Part shown: positions 8,705 through 20,949 of the stretch, piece after piece
Numbering within the stretch: the first letter of the stretch is position 1
Layout: every line of letters begins with the position of its first letter
Assembly (NCBI RefSeq): GCF_003063335.1
Contig: NZ_NERX01000004.1
Location: 248,001 to 312,000, forward strand
Direction: 5' to 3'
Length of the DNA stretch: 64,000 nucleotides
Source: Limnohabitans sp. MMS-10A-192
GTDB lineage: Bacteria > Pseudomonadota > Gammaproteobacteria > Burkholderiales > Burkholderiaceae_C
Program-made: the position numbers and the translations under genes
Notes under the pieces: generated by a model
Seen by the model: only the letters and a program-made list of their open reading frames with translations
Database searches by the model: none
What the model was told of the DNA's origin: nothing

Positions 8705-9721
8705 ATGTCTGAAGTTACCTCGCCGACCCCGTCTTTCAATCCCTGGCGCTTGTCTGTTGCGCCGATGATGGATTGGACAGATCGCCATTGCCGCTTTTTG
8801 CACCGTCTGTTGACGCGCCACACCTTGCTCTACACCGAGATGGTGACCACCGGCGCCTTGCGCCACGGCAGTGTGCAGCGGCACCTGCGCTTCAATGCCG
8901 AAGAACACCCCGTGGCCCTGCAGCTGGGTGGCAGCGATGCGGCCGATCTGGCCCATGCCGCCAAGCTGGGGCAGGAATGGGGCTATGACGAGATCAACCT
9001 CAACTGCGGCTGTCCCTCAGACCGTGTGCAGCGCGGTGCTTTCGGTGCCTGCTTGATGAACGAGCCGCGCACCGTGGCCGATGGCGTCAAGGCCATGCTG
9101 GATGTGGTGGATGTGCCCGTGACGGTGAAGCACCGCATTGGCATCGACAAGATCGAAAGCTACGACTTCGTGCGCGACTTTGTGGGCACCGTGAGCGAGG
9201 CCGGTTGCAAGGTTTTTATCGTGCACGCCCGCAACGCCTGGCTCGATGGCCTGTCGCCGAAAGAAAATCGCGAGATCCCACCGCTGCGCTACGAACTGGC
9301 CTACCAGCTCAAACAAGATTTCCCCAGTCTGACGATTGCCGTGAACGGTGGCATCAAGACCAACGCCGAGATCGCTGCCCATTTGCAGCACGCCGACGGC
9401 GTGATGATCGGCCGCGAGGCCTATTACAACCCTTGGCTGCTCAGCACCTGGGATGCGGAGTTTTACGGCGATAACCATGAGGTGCCCAGCCGCGAAGCGG
9501 TGGAAGAGGCGATGGTCGCGTACATGGAACGTGCCTTTGCCGAAGACGGCTGCCCTTGGTATGCCATTGCCCGACACATGTTGGGGCTGTACCACGGCCA
9601 GCGCGGTGGGCGTTTGTGGCGACAGGTCTGGAGCGACCACAAGCTCAAGCCTTTGCCCCCGCGCGAAGTCTGGCAGCTGGCGCGTGCCGCCTTGGCGCGG
9701 GGTGCGGTGGTCACCGACTGA
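8705..9721 (+). CDS. dusA: tRNA-dihydrouridine(20/20a) synthase
   Basis: FMN enzyme that reduces U20/U20a in the D-loop of tRNA with NADPH. The sequence starts with the DusA signature LSVAPMMDWTDRHCRFLHRL and YTEMVTTGALRHG, contains the catalytic cysteine in NLNCGCPSDRVQRGAFGACL, and the FMN-phosphate loops VNGGIKT and DGVMIGREAYYNPW. The ATG at 8705 gives 338 aa, normal for DusA; the frame is open further upstream but that part overlaps phaB and its terminator. It is monocistronic as far as can be seen. Confidence 0.92.
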   Translation: MSEVTSPTPSFNPWRLSVAPMMDWTDRHCRFLHRLLTRHTLLYTEMVTTGALRHGSVQRHLRFNAEEHPVALQLGGSDAADLAHAAKLGQEWGYDEINLNCGCPSDRVQRGAFGACLMNEPRTVADGVKAMLDVVDVPVTVKHRIGIDKIESYDFVRDFVGTVSEAGCKVFIVHARNAWLDGLSPKENREIPPLRYELAYQLKQDFPSLTIAVNGGIKTNAEIAAHLQHADGVMIGREAYYNPWLLSTWDAEFYGDNHEVPSREAVEEAMVAYMERAFAEDGCPWYAIARHMLGLYHGQRGGRLWRQVWSDHKLKPLPPREVWQLARAALARGAVVTD

Positions 9722-9771
9722 ACGAGCGACACGGGCCGCAGGGCCATGCCCCTTGCCCTAAACCTGATGCA

Positions 9772-10260
9772 TCAGCCGGGCAAGGCGTGCAGGGCAGATA
9801 AATAAATGGATCCTCGCGTCTCTGCAAAGATATCCAGCGTCAGCGTCAAAGCGGCCTGCAAGACCAAGCCGATACCGATCCCGGCTGCCAGGTCGTGGCG
9901 CTGCCAAAAGGCAAGCAGGCCCAGCCCGAGGATCAGCAGAACCATTTCGACCGCCTTGTAGATCGAAAAGTTTTTCATGACCGTCTGCATGCGTGGAATT
10001 TCCTGGGCCTTCAGCGCCGCAGGTTCCTGCTGCAGCTGCGCGCTCAGGGTGGCGATCTGATGGTCAGTGCGCAGATAGATCGACACGCCCACCACCATTT
10101 GCATCAGCGCAATGACGACCAGCGGGTAGGCCATGGATTTGAGCCGATGCCCGTTCATCCAAAGCCAAGCGCTTACACCAATGGCCACCAGGCCCACGGT
10201 GATGAAGATCACGCTTTCTTGCTTTTCCGCGCTGAAGTAGTTGTTCAGTGGGTTGATCAT
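9772..10260 (-). CDS. Four-helix membrane protein of unknown function
   Basis: A 162-aa protein with four hydrophobic stretches in two pairs: one pair near the N-terminus (VIFITVGLVAIGVSAWLW and AYPLVVIALMQMVVGVSIYL), and a second pair after a central hydrophilic loop rich in Gln/Glu (AVEMVLLILGLGLLAFW and AAGIGIGLVLQAALTLTL). I recognise no characterised family or catalytic motif. It lies 10 bp downstream of an SDR gene on the same strand and may be co-transcribed with it. Confidence 0.7.
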   Translation of the reverse strand: MINPLNNYFSAEKQESVIFITVGLVAIGVSAWLWMNGHRLKSMAYPLVVIALMQMVVGVSIYLRTDHQIATLSAQLQQEPAALKAQEIPRMQTVMKNFSIYKAVEMVLLILGLGLLAFWQRHDLAAGIGIGLVLQAALTLTLDIFAETRGSIYLSALHALPG

Positions 10261-10270
10261 GGCGTCGTTC

Positions 10271-11068
10271 TCAAGCGATGGGGCGGGTCAAAATCTTTAC
10301 CACTTTGGTGGCCAGATTGCGCGGTGTGAAGCGCATGCTTTCCGCCATGGCCCAGTTCATGAAGCCCGGTATATAAACCCGCTGGCCGCGTTGCATGGCG
10401 CGGTAACCCAAAGCGGCCACCTCTTTGGATGTGGGCAGTGTCTTGCCTTTGATCAGGGCCGAGTTGCCCAGTTGGGCCTTGTCTTGAAAGCCCGAGGCGG
10501 TGGGGCCAGGGCACAGCGCGGTCACCGTCACGCCGGTGTCCTCCAGCTCACTCGCCAGGGCCTCCGAGAAACTCAATACAAATGCTTTGGTGGCGTAATA
10601 CACCGCCATGTAGGGCCCGGGCTGAAAAGCCGCCGTGGACGCCGTGTTCAAAATCTTGCCGCGCGTTGCGAGCAAATCCGGCAAGAACAGCTTGCTCAGC
10701 ACCACCACCGTGTTCATGTTGAGTTGCATCATGGCCAGCTCGGACCCGAGCGCCGTGTCCTTGAACTCGCCAAATGCACCGTAGCCTGCGTTGTTGACCA
10801 AGGCACTCAAAACGATGCCGCGTGCCTGAATGTCGGCGTGCAACTGCACGGCACCCGCTTCGGTTTCCAAGTCTGCACCGATGACAATGACCTGAACCTT
10901 GAATTGCTGCTTTAAATCATCGGCCAGGGCCTGCATCTTGACCACGCTGCGGGCGGCCAGCACCAGCTGGTAGCCGTCTTGGGCAAAGTGATGGGCCAAG
11001 GCTTGGCCGATGCCTGAAGAGGCCCCGGTGATGAGGGCTGATTTGTGGGGTGTTGGGTGTTTGTGCAT
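10271..11068 (-). CDS. Short-chain dehydrogenase/reductase, divergent from a MerR regulator
   Basis: Classical-type SDR of 265 aa related to the DltE/YqjQ group of uncertain substrate. TGASSGIG forms the dinucleotide loop, NNAGYG follows, and the active site reads ASTAAFQPGPYMAVYYATK with Tyr and Lys of YxxxK. The start MHKHPTPHK at 11068 gives the expected distance to the glycine loop; the frame stays open upstream into the divergent regulator but that part has no SDR similarity. The -35/-10 spacer upstream holds an operator-like repeat shared with the MerR gene, so MerR control is likely. Confidence 0.85.
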   Translation of the reverse strand: MHKHPTPHKSALITGASSGIGQALAHHFAQDGYQLVLAARSVVKMQALADDLKQQFKVQVIVIGADLETEAGAVQLHADIQARGIVLSALVNNAGYGAFGEFKDTALGSELAMMQLNMNTVVVLSKLFLPDLLATRGKILNTASTAAFQPGPYMAVYYATKAFVLSFSEALASELEDTGVTVTALCPGPTASGFQDKAQLGNSALIKGKTLPTSKEVAALGYRAMQRGQRVYIPGFMNWAMAESMRFTPRNLATKVVKILTRPIA

Positions 11069-11103
11069 GGCGAACTTCCTTGTTTCATGTGTCAAAGAAA
11101 GCA

Positions 11104-11134
11104 TTGGAAACCCGGTACCTTGGTGCCATGTCAA
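11104..11134 (-). promoter_or_regulatory. MerR-type promoter and operator of the SDR gene
   Basis: On the minus strand TTGACA (11134-11129) is separated by 19 nt from TTCCAA (11109-11104). The stretched spacer contains the repeat ACCCGGTACCTTGGTGCC (plus strand 11110-11127), which recurs with one mismatch in the promoter of the divergent MerR gene. Long spacers carrying the operator are the hallmark of MerR-activated promoters. Confidence 0.5.
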
Positions 11135-11167
11135 GCGCTTTTTTTGTCCAAGGCGATTGAAAACCCC

Positions 11168-11199
11168 TTGACCCGGTCCCTTGGTGCCGGGTTTAGGAT
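11168..11199 (+). promoter_or_regulatory. MerR-type promoter and operator of the merR-like gene
   Basis: TTGACC (11168-11173), a 19-20 nt spacer, and TTAGGAT (11193-11199). The spacer includes ACCCGG...CCGGGT as an inverted repeat and the 18-mer ACCCGGTCCCTTGGTGCC (11171-11188), a near-identical direct copy of the site 61 bp upstream. Transcription would begin very close to the ATG at 11210, leaving almost no leader. Confidence 0.5.
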
Positions 11200-11209
11200 G
11201 GGTGCCAAC

Positions 11210-11674
11210 ATGATCAAAACACTGACCACCGCCCATGATTTCAAGGCCTTGCAGACCACCAGCGTCTTGTGCAAATCCGCTGGCGTGAGCCGCGGCCAAT
11301 TGCGCTTGTACGAGGATGCGGGCTTGATTGCGCCCCAAAGCCGAACCGAAGCCGGTTATCGCCAATATGGCAGTGACACGCTGGACCGGCTCAAGGCAAT
11401 TCGGCATCTGAAGGATCTGGGCTTCACCCTGGCCGAAATCGCGCTGTTGCTCAGCGAACGCGACCAAGGCGCTTTGGATGCATCTGCCATTCAGCGCCTG
11501 GCGGGTGCTGTTGTCGCCAAAATCGACGAGCGCATGGCTGCACTGCAAGTCATTCGGGCTTACGTGGCCCCCGTTGCCTTGGGCGACATGCGCGTGCTGC
11601 AGGATGACGATTGCAGCTTCGTGTTGACATTCTTGAGTGCTCTGTCGGGTGGTCCCGCCCAAAAGCGCGCCTGA
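11210..11674 (+). CDS. MerR-family transcriptional regulator
   Basis: A 154-aa regulator with the MerR winged helix (SAGVSRGQLRLYEDAGLIAPQSR, and YRQYGSDTLDRLKAIRHLKDLGFTLAEI) and a short C-terminal dimerisation helix. There is no cysteine cluster of the metal-sensing subgroup near the C-terminus (only one Cys, in DDDCSF), so a metal sensor is unlikely and the inducer is probably organic. The start is ATG 11210; ATG 11198 is in frame but falls inside the predicted -10 box. It is divergent from the SDR at 10271 with matched operator sites and most likely regulates it and itself. Confidence 0.85.
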   Translation: MIKTLTTAHDFKALQTTSVLCKSAGVSRGQLRLYEDAGLIAPQSRTEAGYRQYGSDTLDRLKAIRHLKDLGFTLAEIALLLSERDQGALDASAIQRLAGAVVAKIDERMAALQVIRAYVAPVALGDMRVLQDDDCSFVLTFLSALSGGPAQKRA

Positions 11675-11750
11675 GTCTTTATGGATCCGGCCCAGTGAAG
11701 TTTGAAAATGCTGGGGCAAATCTTCAATTTCTGTGATCCAGGAGTTGCTT

Positions 11751-11850
11751 TGTCCGTCGTTTCGGACTTGATCCGGGATCCATTGCACTCTGCTGGTCTT
11801 TGCAAAGGGTTGTGGTGCTCACTGGATCCCGGGTCTTCGCCCGGGATGAC
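11751..11850. repeat. Palindromic intergenic repeat, copy 1
   Basis: GGACTTGATCCGGGATCCA on the left is mirrored by TGGATCCCGGGTCTTCGCCCGGGATGAC on the right, with about 45 bp between. The arms match the other copies at 17475, 20114, 60690 and 62413. This element occupies the 231-bp gap between the MerR gene and the GntR gene; nothing else is visible there. Confidence 0.75.
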
Positions 11851-11905
11851 AAAAACAGAGCCTGCACTTTCATGTCCACTTCATCGGACCGGATCTATAA
11901 CTCTC

Positions 11906-12541
11906 TTACTGCGCGGCCTGCAAGCCGCTCATGAAGTGGGCCGACATGCGCTCGGCGGCGGCTTCGGGCTGGCGATCGGCCAGCGCCTGAACAATCGCCT
12001 GGTGCTCGGCCAGTGACTGTTCAATCCGGCCTTCCTTGAACAGGGAGCTGTGCCGGTTGAGCTTCATCACCTTGCGCAGGTCGGCCACCATTTGGTCGCG
12101 CCAACGGTTGTCGGCGATTTCCATCAGCAGCATGTGGAAGGCTTCGTTGATCTCAAAAAAGCGATCGCGGTTGTCCATCGCTTTTTCCAGATCCTGGTGC
12201 AGGGTCTGGATCTGGGCCAGCTGGGCCTCGCTGGCGCGCTGTGCCACCACGCGGGCCGCGTCAGACTCCAGCAGGGCCAGCAGGTGGTACACGTCGCGCA
12301 AGTCTTTTTCACTCACCTCGGTGACGTATGCGCCTCGGCGCACTTTCATGGTCACCAGACCTTCGGCGGCCAGCACCTTCAGGGCTTCACGCAAAGGCGT
12401 GCGGCTGATGCCCAAGGCTTCGGCAATGCGCAGTTCGTTAATCCAGCTGCCGGGCTCCAGTTCACGCGCAAAGATGCGTTGCCGAAGCAGTTCGGCCACT
12501 TCTTCGTACAGGGCGCGGGGGGCGAGTGACAGGGCAGACAT
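11906..12541 (-). CDS. GntR-family regulator, FCD (FadR/VanR) subgroup
   Basis: A 211-aa protein with an N-terminal GntR winged helix (LRQRIFARELEPGSWINELRIAEALGISRTPLREALKVLAAEGLV) split as usual by the RTPLREAL recognition helix, followed by an all-helical FCD domain. That domain carries the metal/ligand residues typical of FCD proteins (the D/H pattern in NEAFHMLLMEIADN and EHQAIVQALADR). FCD regulators sense small carboxylates. It is divergent from the methylmalonyl-CoA mutase gene across a 151-bp AT-rich region, making the propionyl-CoA module its most likely target. Confidence 0.88.
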   Translation of the reverse strand: MSALSLAPRALYEEVAELLRQRIFARELEPGSWINELRIAEALGISRTPLREALKVLAAEGLVTMKVRRGAYVTEVSEKDLRDVYHLLALLESDAARVVAQRASEAQLAQIQTLHQDLEKAMDNRDRFFEINEAFHMLLMEIADNRWRDQMVADLRKVMKLNRHSSLFKEGRIEQSLAEHQAIVQALADRQPEAAAERMSAHFMSGLQAAQ

Positions 12542-12624
12542 GGATAAATTCGGGTCAGTTTCTTGCTGTGGATTGTAAGCCGGTTAAAATATTCTGCATC
12601 AATAATTATGAATCACGGTACTTG

Positions 12625-12634
12625 TAAGCGCTTA
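12625..12634. promoter_or_regulatory. Palindrome between the GntR gene and mcm
   Basis: A perfect 10-bp palindrome, TAAGCGCTTA, in the otherwise AT-rich 151-bp divergent intergenic region. It is a candidate operator for the GntR/FCD regulator next door; the assignment rests on position and symmetry only. Confidence 0.3.
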
Positions 12635-12692
12635 TGCAGCCATGGGCTGCCAAAATCAGCACAAGTTCTATTTGTCTCGAAAGTGGTGAGCC

Positions 12693-14849
<2,157 letters not shown>

Positions 14850-14871
14850 ACGGTCGCAGCGGGACGCCAGC

Positions 14872-15903
14872 GTGAGGCCTGATCAGTTGTTGCAAGGTTT
14901 GTTGCACGGCACCGCGCCGGTGCAGCGCCGCGCCATGGCCAAAGCCATCACGCTGCTCGAATCCACCCGCACCGACCACCGCGCTCTGGCCGACGAACTC
15001 CTCACGGCCATGTTGCCGCACACGGGTAATTCTTTTCGATTGGGCATCAGCGGTGTGCCGGGCGTGGGCAAGTCCACTTTCATTGAGGCGCTGGGTCTTT
15101 ATTTGATCGGCCAAGGCCACCGCGTGGCGGTGCTGGCGGTGGACCCGTCCAGCACCGTGTCGGGCGGCTCGATTCTGGGCGACAAGACCCGGATGGAGCA
15201 CCTGTCGGTGCACCCTCAGGCCTACATCCGCCCCAGCCCCAGCAGCGGTACTTTAGGTGGTGTGGCCGAGAAAACCCGTGAATCCATGTTGGTCTGCGAA
15301 GCCGCAGGCTACGACGTGGTCATCGTCGAGACCGTGGGCGTGGGCCAGAGCGAAACGGCTGTGGCCAATATGAGTGACATGTTTGTGCTGCTGCAACTGC
15401 CCAATGCGGGCGACGATCTGCAGGCCATCAAAAAAGGCGTCATGGAGATCGCCGATCTGGTGGTCATCAACAAGGCCGACATCGACGCCATCGCCGCCAC
15501 CCGTGCGCAGCTGCAGATTACCAGCGCCTTGCAGCTGCTGGGCATGCACGCCTCATCGGGCCACATGCACGGCGACGACAGCGTCTGGCACCCCAAGGTG
15601 GTCCAGATCAGCGCGCTGTTGAACCAAGGCGTGGACAGTTTCTGGGCGGCGGTGAGCGAGTTCAAAGCCATCCAATTGAAGAACGGCCGCTTTGGCATCC
15701 GCCGCCAACAACAAGCCCTGTCGTGGATGTGGGAGCGCATCGACGCCGGTCTGAAACAAAACTTCCGGGCGCAGCCGCGTGTGCAAACGCTGCTGCCCCA
15801 ACTGAGTCAACAAGTCGGAGCGGGCCAATTGGCCGCTTCGACTGCGGCCCGTCAACTGCTCAGTGCTTATGAAACGAAAAATCAAAGCGCAGAGTCAACC
15901 TGA
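14872..15903 (+). CDS. meaB: Methylmalonyl-CoA mutase-associated GTPase
   Basis: G3E-type GTPase that guards mutase, gating cofactor loading and clearing inactivated cobalamin. The P-loop GVPGVGKS spans about residues 61-68; later G motifs include [19 protein letters not shown], the ETVGVGQSE switch, and VINKAD for guanine recognition. The start appears to be GTG at 14872, since the frame from there gives the usual MeaB N-terminus (QLLQGLLHG) and no ATG exists before the ITLLEST helix except at about 14935. It sits between the mutase and carboxylase genes. Confidence 0.93.
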   Translation: MRPDQLLQGLLHGTAPVQRRAMAKAITLLESTRTDHRALADELLTAMLPHTGNSFRLGISGVPGVGKSTFIEALGLYLIGQGHRVAVLAVDPSSTVSGGSILGDKTRMEHLSVHPQAYIRPSPSSGTLGGVAEKTRESMLVCEAAGYDVVIVETVGVGQSETAVANMSDMFVLLQLPNAGDDLQAIKKGVMEIADLVVINKADIDAIAATRAQLQITSALQLLGMHASSGHMHGDDSVWHPKVVQISALLNQGVDSFWAAVSEFKAIQLKNGRFGIRRQQQALSWMWERIDAGLKQNFRAQPRVQTLLPQLSQQVGAGQLAASTAARQLLSAYETKNQSAEST

Positions 15904-15931
15904 ATCTTCCTGGAGAAAAGAGAGAGCAACC

Positions 15932-17464
15932 ATGCAAGACATCATCGAACAACTGGAAAAAAAGCGCGCTGCGGCCCGCTTGGGTGGCGGGCAAAAGCGC
16001 ATTGATGCGCAGCACGCCAAAGGCAAGCTCACGGCCCGTGAGCGCATCGAAGTCTTGCTCGACGAGGGCACCTTCGAAGAGTGGGACATGTTCGTTGAAC
16101 ACCGTTGCACCGACTTCGGCATGGCCGACAACAAGATCCCCGGCGACGGCGTGGTCACCGGCTACGGCATGATCAACGGCCGCCTGGTGTTTGTGTACAG
16201 CCAGGACTTCACGGTGTACGGCGGCGCTTTGTCCGAAACCCATGCCGAGAAAATTTGCAAGGTCATGGACCAGGCCATGAAGGTTGGCGCACCTGTGATC
16301 GGCCTGAACGATTCGGGCGGCGCCCGCATTCAAGAAGGCGTGGCGTCTTTGGGCGGTTACGCCGAAGTGTTCCAGCGCAACGTGATGGCCTCGGGCGTGG
16401 TGCCTCAGATCAGCATGATCATGGGCCCTTCGGCCGGTGGTGCGGTGTACTCGCCAGCCCTGACCGACTTCATCTTCATGGTCAAGGATTCGTCCTACAT
16501 GTTCGTGACCGGCCCGGATGTGGTCAAGACCGTGACCCACGAAGAAGTCACGGCCGAAGAGCTGGGCGGCGCCGTGACCCACACCACCAAGAGCGGTGTG
16601 GCCGACATGGCCTTCGAGAACGATGTGGAAGCGCTGCTGATGCTGCGCCGCCTCTACAACTACCTGCCGCTGAATAACCGCGAGAAGGCCCCCGTGCGCA
16701 AGAGCGGCGACCCGACCGACCGCATGGACATGAGCCTGGACACCCTGGTGCCCGAGAACCCCAACAAGGCCTATGACATGAAGGAACTCATCGTCAAGAC
16801 CGTGGACGATGGCGACTTCTTCGAGCTGCAACCCGACTACGCCAAGAACATCCTGATCGGTTTTGCCCGCATGGACGGCCAGACCGTGGGCATCGTGGCC
16901 AACCAGCCTTTGGTGTTGGCCGGATGTCTCGACATCAAGAGCTCCATCAAAGCGGCCCGCTTTGTGCGTTTCTGCGATGCGTTCAACATCCCTGTCATCA
17001 CCTTTGTGGACGTGCCCGGCTTCATGCCCGGTACTTCGCAAGAGTTCGGCGGCATCATCAAGCATGGCGCCAAGTTGCTGTACGCGTACGCCGAGTGCAC
17101 GGTGCCGAAAATCACCGTCATCACCCGCAAAGCCTACGGCGGTGCATACGACGTGATGGCCTCCAAGCACCTGCGCGGCGATGTGAACTTCTCTTGGCCC
17201 AATGCCGAAATCGCGGTGATGGGTGCCAAGGGCGCGGTGGAAATCATTTTCCGCGAAGACAAAGGCGACCCTGAAAAGCTCGCTGCCAAAGAAGCCGAAT
17301 ACAAAGCCCGCTTTGCCAATCCCTTCGTGGCCGGTGCCCGTGGCTTCATTGACGACGTCATCCAGCCGCACGAAACCCGCAAGCGCATTGCCCGTTCGCT
17401 GGTCATGCTCAAAGACAAGAAGATTGAAAACCCATGGCGCAAGCACGGGAACATTCCACTGTGA
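15932..17464 (+). CDS. pccB: Propionyl-CoA carboxylase, beta (carboxyltransferase) subunit
   Basis: Transfers the carboxyl group from biotin to propionyl-CoA, forming methylmalonyl-CoA. The 510-aa protein shows two crotonase-like halves: the N-terminal CoA half with [18 protein letters not shown] and [17 protein letters not shown], and the C-terminal biotin half with [25 protein letters not shown] split across two blocks and [11 protein letters not shown]. The ATG 15932 follows AGAGAGAG; upstream in-frame codons overlap meaB. A palindromic repeat lies between this gene and pccA. Confidence 0.94.
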   Translation: MQDIIEQLEKKRAAARLGGGQKRIDAQHAKGKLTARERIEVLLDEGTFEEWDMFVEHRCTDFGMADNKIPGDGVVTGYGMINGRLVFVYSQDFTVYGGALSETHAEKICKVMDQAMKVGAPVIGLNDSGGARIQEGVASLGGYAEVFQRNVMASGVVPQISMIMGPSAGGAVYSPALTDFIFMVKDSSYMFVTGPDVVKTVTHEEVTAEELGGAVTHTTKSGVADMAFENDVEALLMLRRLYNYLPLNNREKAPVRKSGDPTDRMDMSLDTLVPENPNKAYDMKELIVKTVDDGDFFELQPDYAKNILIGFARMDGQTVGIVANQPLVLAGCLDIKSSIKAARFVRFCDAFNIPVITFVDVPGFMPGTSQEFGGIIKHGAKLLYAYAECTVPKITVITRKAYGGAYDVMASKHLRGDVNFSWPNAEIAVMGAKGAVEIIFREDKGDPEKLAAKEAEYKARFANPFVAGARGFIDDVIQPHETRKRIARSLVMLKDKKIENPWRKHGNIPL

Positions 17465-17474
17465 TCGGTACCCC

Positions 17475-17528
17475 GTCATGGCGGACTTGATCCGCCATCC
17501 ATGGATCCCGGGTCAAGCCCGGGATGAC
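17475..17528. repeat. Palindromic intergenic repeat, copy 2 (inside the pcc operon)
   Basis: GTCATGGCGGACTTGATCCG and ATCCATGGATCCCGGG, then TCAAGCCCGGGATGAC. This is the most compact copy of the family, filling the 81-bp gap between pccB and pccA. On an mRNA it would fold into two adjacent hairpins between the cistrons. Confidence 0.75.
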
Positions 17529-17545
17529 AGATAAAAGGATTCCAT

Positions 17546-19594
<2,049 letters not shown>

Positions 19595-20077
19595 ATGACA
19601 CGTCCTTTCAAGGTCTTGGGCATTCAGCAAATCGCCATCGGCGGGCCTGACAAGGCCCGCCTGCAAAAGCTCTGGGTCGACATGTTCGGCCTGGAGGTGA
19701 CCGGCACCTTCAAAAGCGAACGCGAGAACGTGGACGAAGACATCTGCGCCATCGGCACCGGCCCCTTCAAGGTCGAGGTTGACCTGATGCAGCCGCTGGA
19801 CCCCGAGAAAAAGCCCGCTGTGCACACCACGCCACTCAACCACATTGGCTTGTGGATTGACGACCTGCCGGTCGCGGTGGAATGGCTCACATCGCAGGGC
19901 GTGCGCTTTGCGCCCGGCGGTATCCGTAAGGGCGCGGCCGGTTTTGACATCACGTTTTTGCACCCCAAGGCGAACGACGAGTTCCCGATTGGCGGTGAGG
20001 GCGTGTTGATCGAGCTGGTGCAGGCACCGGCTGAAGTGGTCAAGGCCTTTGCGGCTTTGGCGGCCAACGCACATTGA
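19595..20077 (+). CDS. VOC-fold protein, probable methylmalonyl-CoA epimerase
   Basis: A 160-aa single-chain vicinal-oxygen-chelate protein that starts one base after pccA stops. Two beta-alpha-beta-beta-beta modules are visible; candidate metal ligands are Gln in GIQQIAIG, Glu in FKVEVDLM, His in LNHIGLWI and Glu in VLIELVQAP. Methylmalonyl-CoA epimerases use His/Gln/His/Glu; the first ligand here appears to be Gln instead of His. Position downstream of pccA in an operon with mutase makes epimerase the best reading, since PCC yields the (S) and mutase needs the (R) isomer. A generic glyoxalase-family role cannot be excluded. Confidence 0.7.
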   Translation: MTRPFKVLGIQQIAIGGPDKARLQKLWVDMFGLEVTGTFKSERENVDEDICAIGTGPFKVEVDLMQPLDPEKKPAVHTTPLNHIGLWIDDLPVAVEWLTSQGVRFAPGGIRKGAAGFDITFLHPKANDEFPIGGEGVLIELVQAPAEVVKAFAALAANAH

Positions 20078-20113
20078 TGAGGTGTCGGACCTGAAGGTCC
20101 GATCAGCCAGAAG

Positions 20114-20185
20114 GTGTCATGCCCGCGAACGCGGGTATCCATGATGGCCGAAGCCATGGACCCCCGATCAAGTCGGGGGTGACAC
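20114..20185. repeat. Palindromic intergenic repeat, copy 3
   Basis: GTGTCATGCCCGCGAACGCG on the left arm; ATGGACCCCCGATCAAGTCG followed by GGGGTGACAC on the right. It lies in the 177-bp convergent gap after the pcc operon. The inner stems differ in sequence from the other copies but keep compensating pairs. Confidence 0.7.
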
Positions 20186-20249
20186 AGGCTTGCGTTGGGC
20201 GGACGAATCCGCTGAAGCCCTCCAGCCCTTGTGACCCTCTTGACCCCGC

Positions 20250-20279
20250 GCCCGTCAGACCCCGGTCTGGCGGGCTTTT
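20250..20279 (+). terminator. Possible terminator of the mcm-pcc operon
   Basis: GCCCGTCAGACC and GGTCTGGCGGGC form an imperfect stem followed by TTTT. It overlaps the 3' end of the convergent RnfB-like gene by a few codons. Confidence 0.4.
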
Positions 20280-20944
20280 GCTTTGGCGAGTGCCGCTTCG
20301 ATGATGGCGCGTTTGCGGTCCACCTCGGGCGTGCTTTCGGTGCCCTTGGTGTGGGCGGCCAAATCGGCCAGCTTGTGCTCGGCTTTGGCCTGCAGCTGCT
20401 TTTGGTGGGCCTGATCTTCACGCACCAGGCGTTGCTGACGCGAGGCGTAGCGCTCGCGTGCGGTGTGGGCTTGCTCGGCTGACCAGGCGGCCCAGCCAGT
20501 TTTTTCGCCAGTGACGTTCTCCAACTGGATGCAATCGACCGGACACACCGGGATGCACAGCTCGCAGCCGGTGCACCAAGGCTCGATCACGGTGTGCATC
20601 AGCTTGTTGGCTCCCAAAATGGCATCGGTGGGGCAGGCTTTGATGCACAAGGTGCAGCCGATGCACCAAGTCTCGTCGATGATGGCCATTTGGCGGGGGC
20701 CTTCTTGACCGTGCTCGGGGTTCAGCGGCACCACCGGCTGTTTAGTCAGTTGGGCCAGCCGCTCGATGCCCGCTTGGCCGCCTGGTGGGCATTGGTTGAT
20801 GGCCGCCTCGCCACGTGCCATGGCCATGGCGTAACTGGCGCAGTCGGGGAAGCCACAACGCGTGCACTGCGTTTGCGGCAGCGCATCGTTCAGGCATTGA
20901 AAAAGCGCCTGGATCTCAGGCGCTGTTTCTTGGGAGGTGGGCAT
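20255..20944 (-). CDS. RnfB-like polyferredoxin, stand-alone
   Basis: A 229-aa iron-sulfur protein. The N-terminus has the RnfB-type cluster CTRCGFPDCASYAMAMARGE...CPPGG, followed by two classic 4Fe-4S motifs, CIGCTLCIKACPTDAI and CTGCELCIPVCPVDCI. The C-terminal 70 residues are charged and helical. It lacks the N-terminal membrane helix of true RnfB and no rnfA, C, D, G or E is near, so it is a soluble variant that betaproteobacteria carry outside an Rnf operon. It is 5 bp downstream of phaZ and probably shares its mRNA. Its electron partner is unknown. Confidence 0.8.
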   Translation of the reverse strand: MPTSQETAPEIQALFQCLNDALPQTQCTRCGFPDCASYAMAMARGEAAINQCPPGGQAGIERLAQLTKQPVVPLNPEHGQEGPRQMAIIDETWCIGCTLCIKACPTDAILGANKLMHTVIEPWCTGCELCIPVCPVDCIQLENVTGEKTGWAAWSAEQAHTARERYASRQQRLVREDQAHQKQLQAKAEHKLADLAAHTKGTESTPEVDRKRAIIEAALAKAKARQTGV

Positions 20945-20949
20945 GGGCC

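Noticed and set aside
11069..11788. N-terminal extension of the SDR at 10271 across the MerR gene
   Set aside because: No homology, and it would overlap the divergent promoters and the whole regulator.
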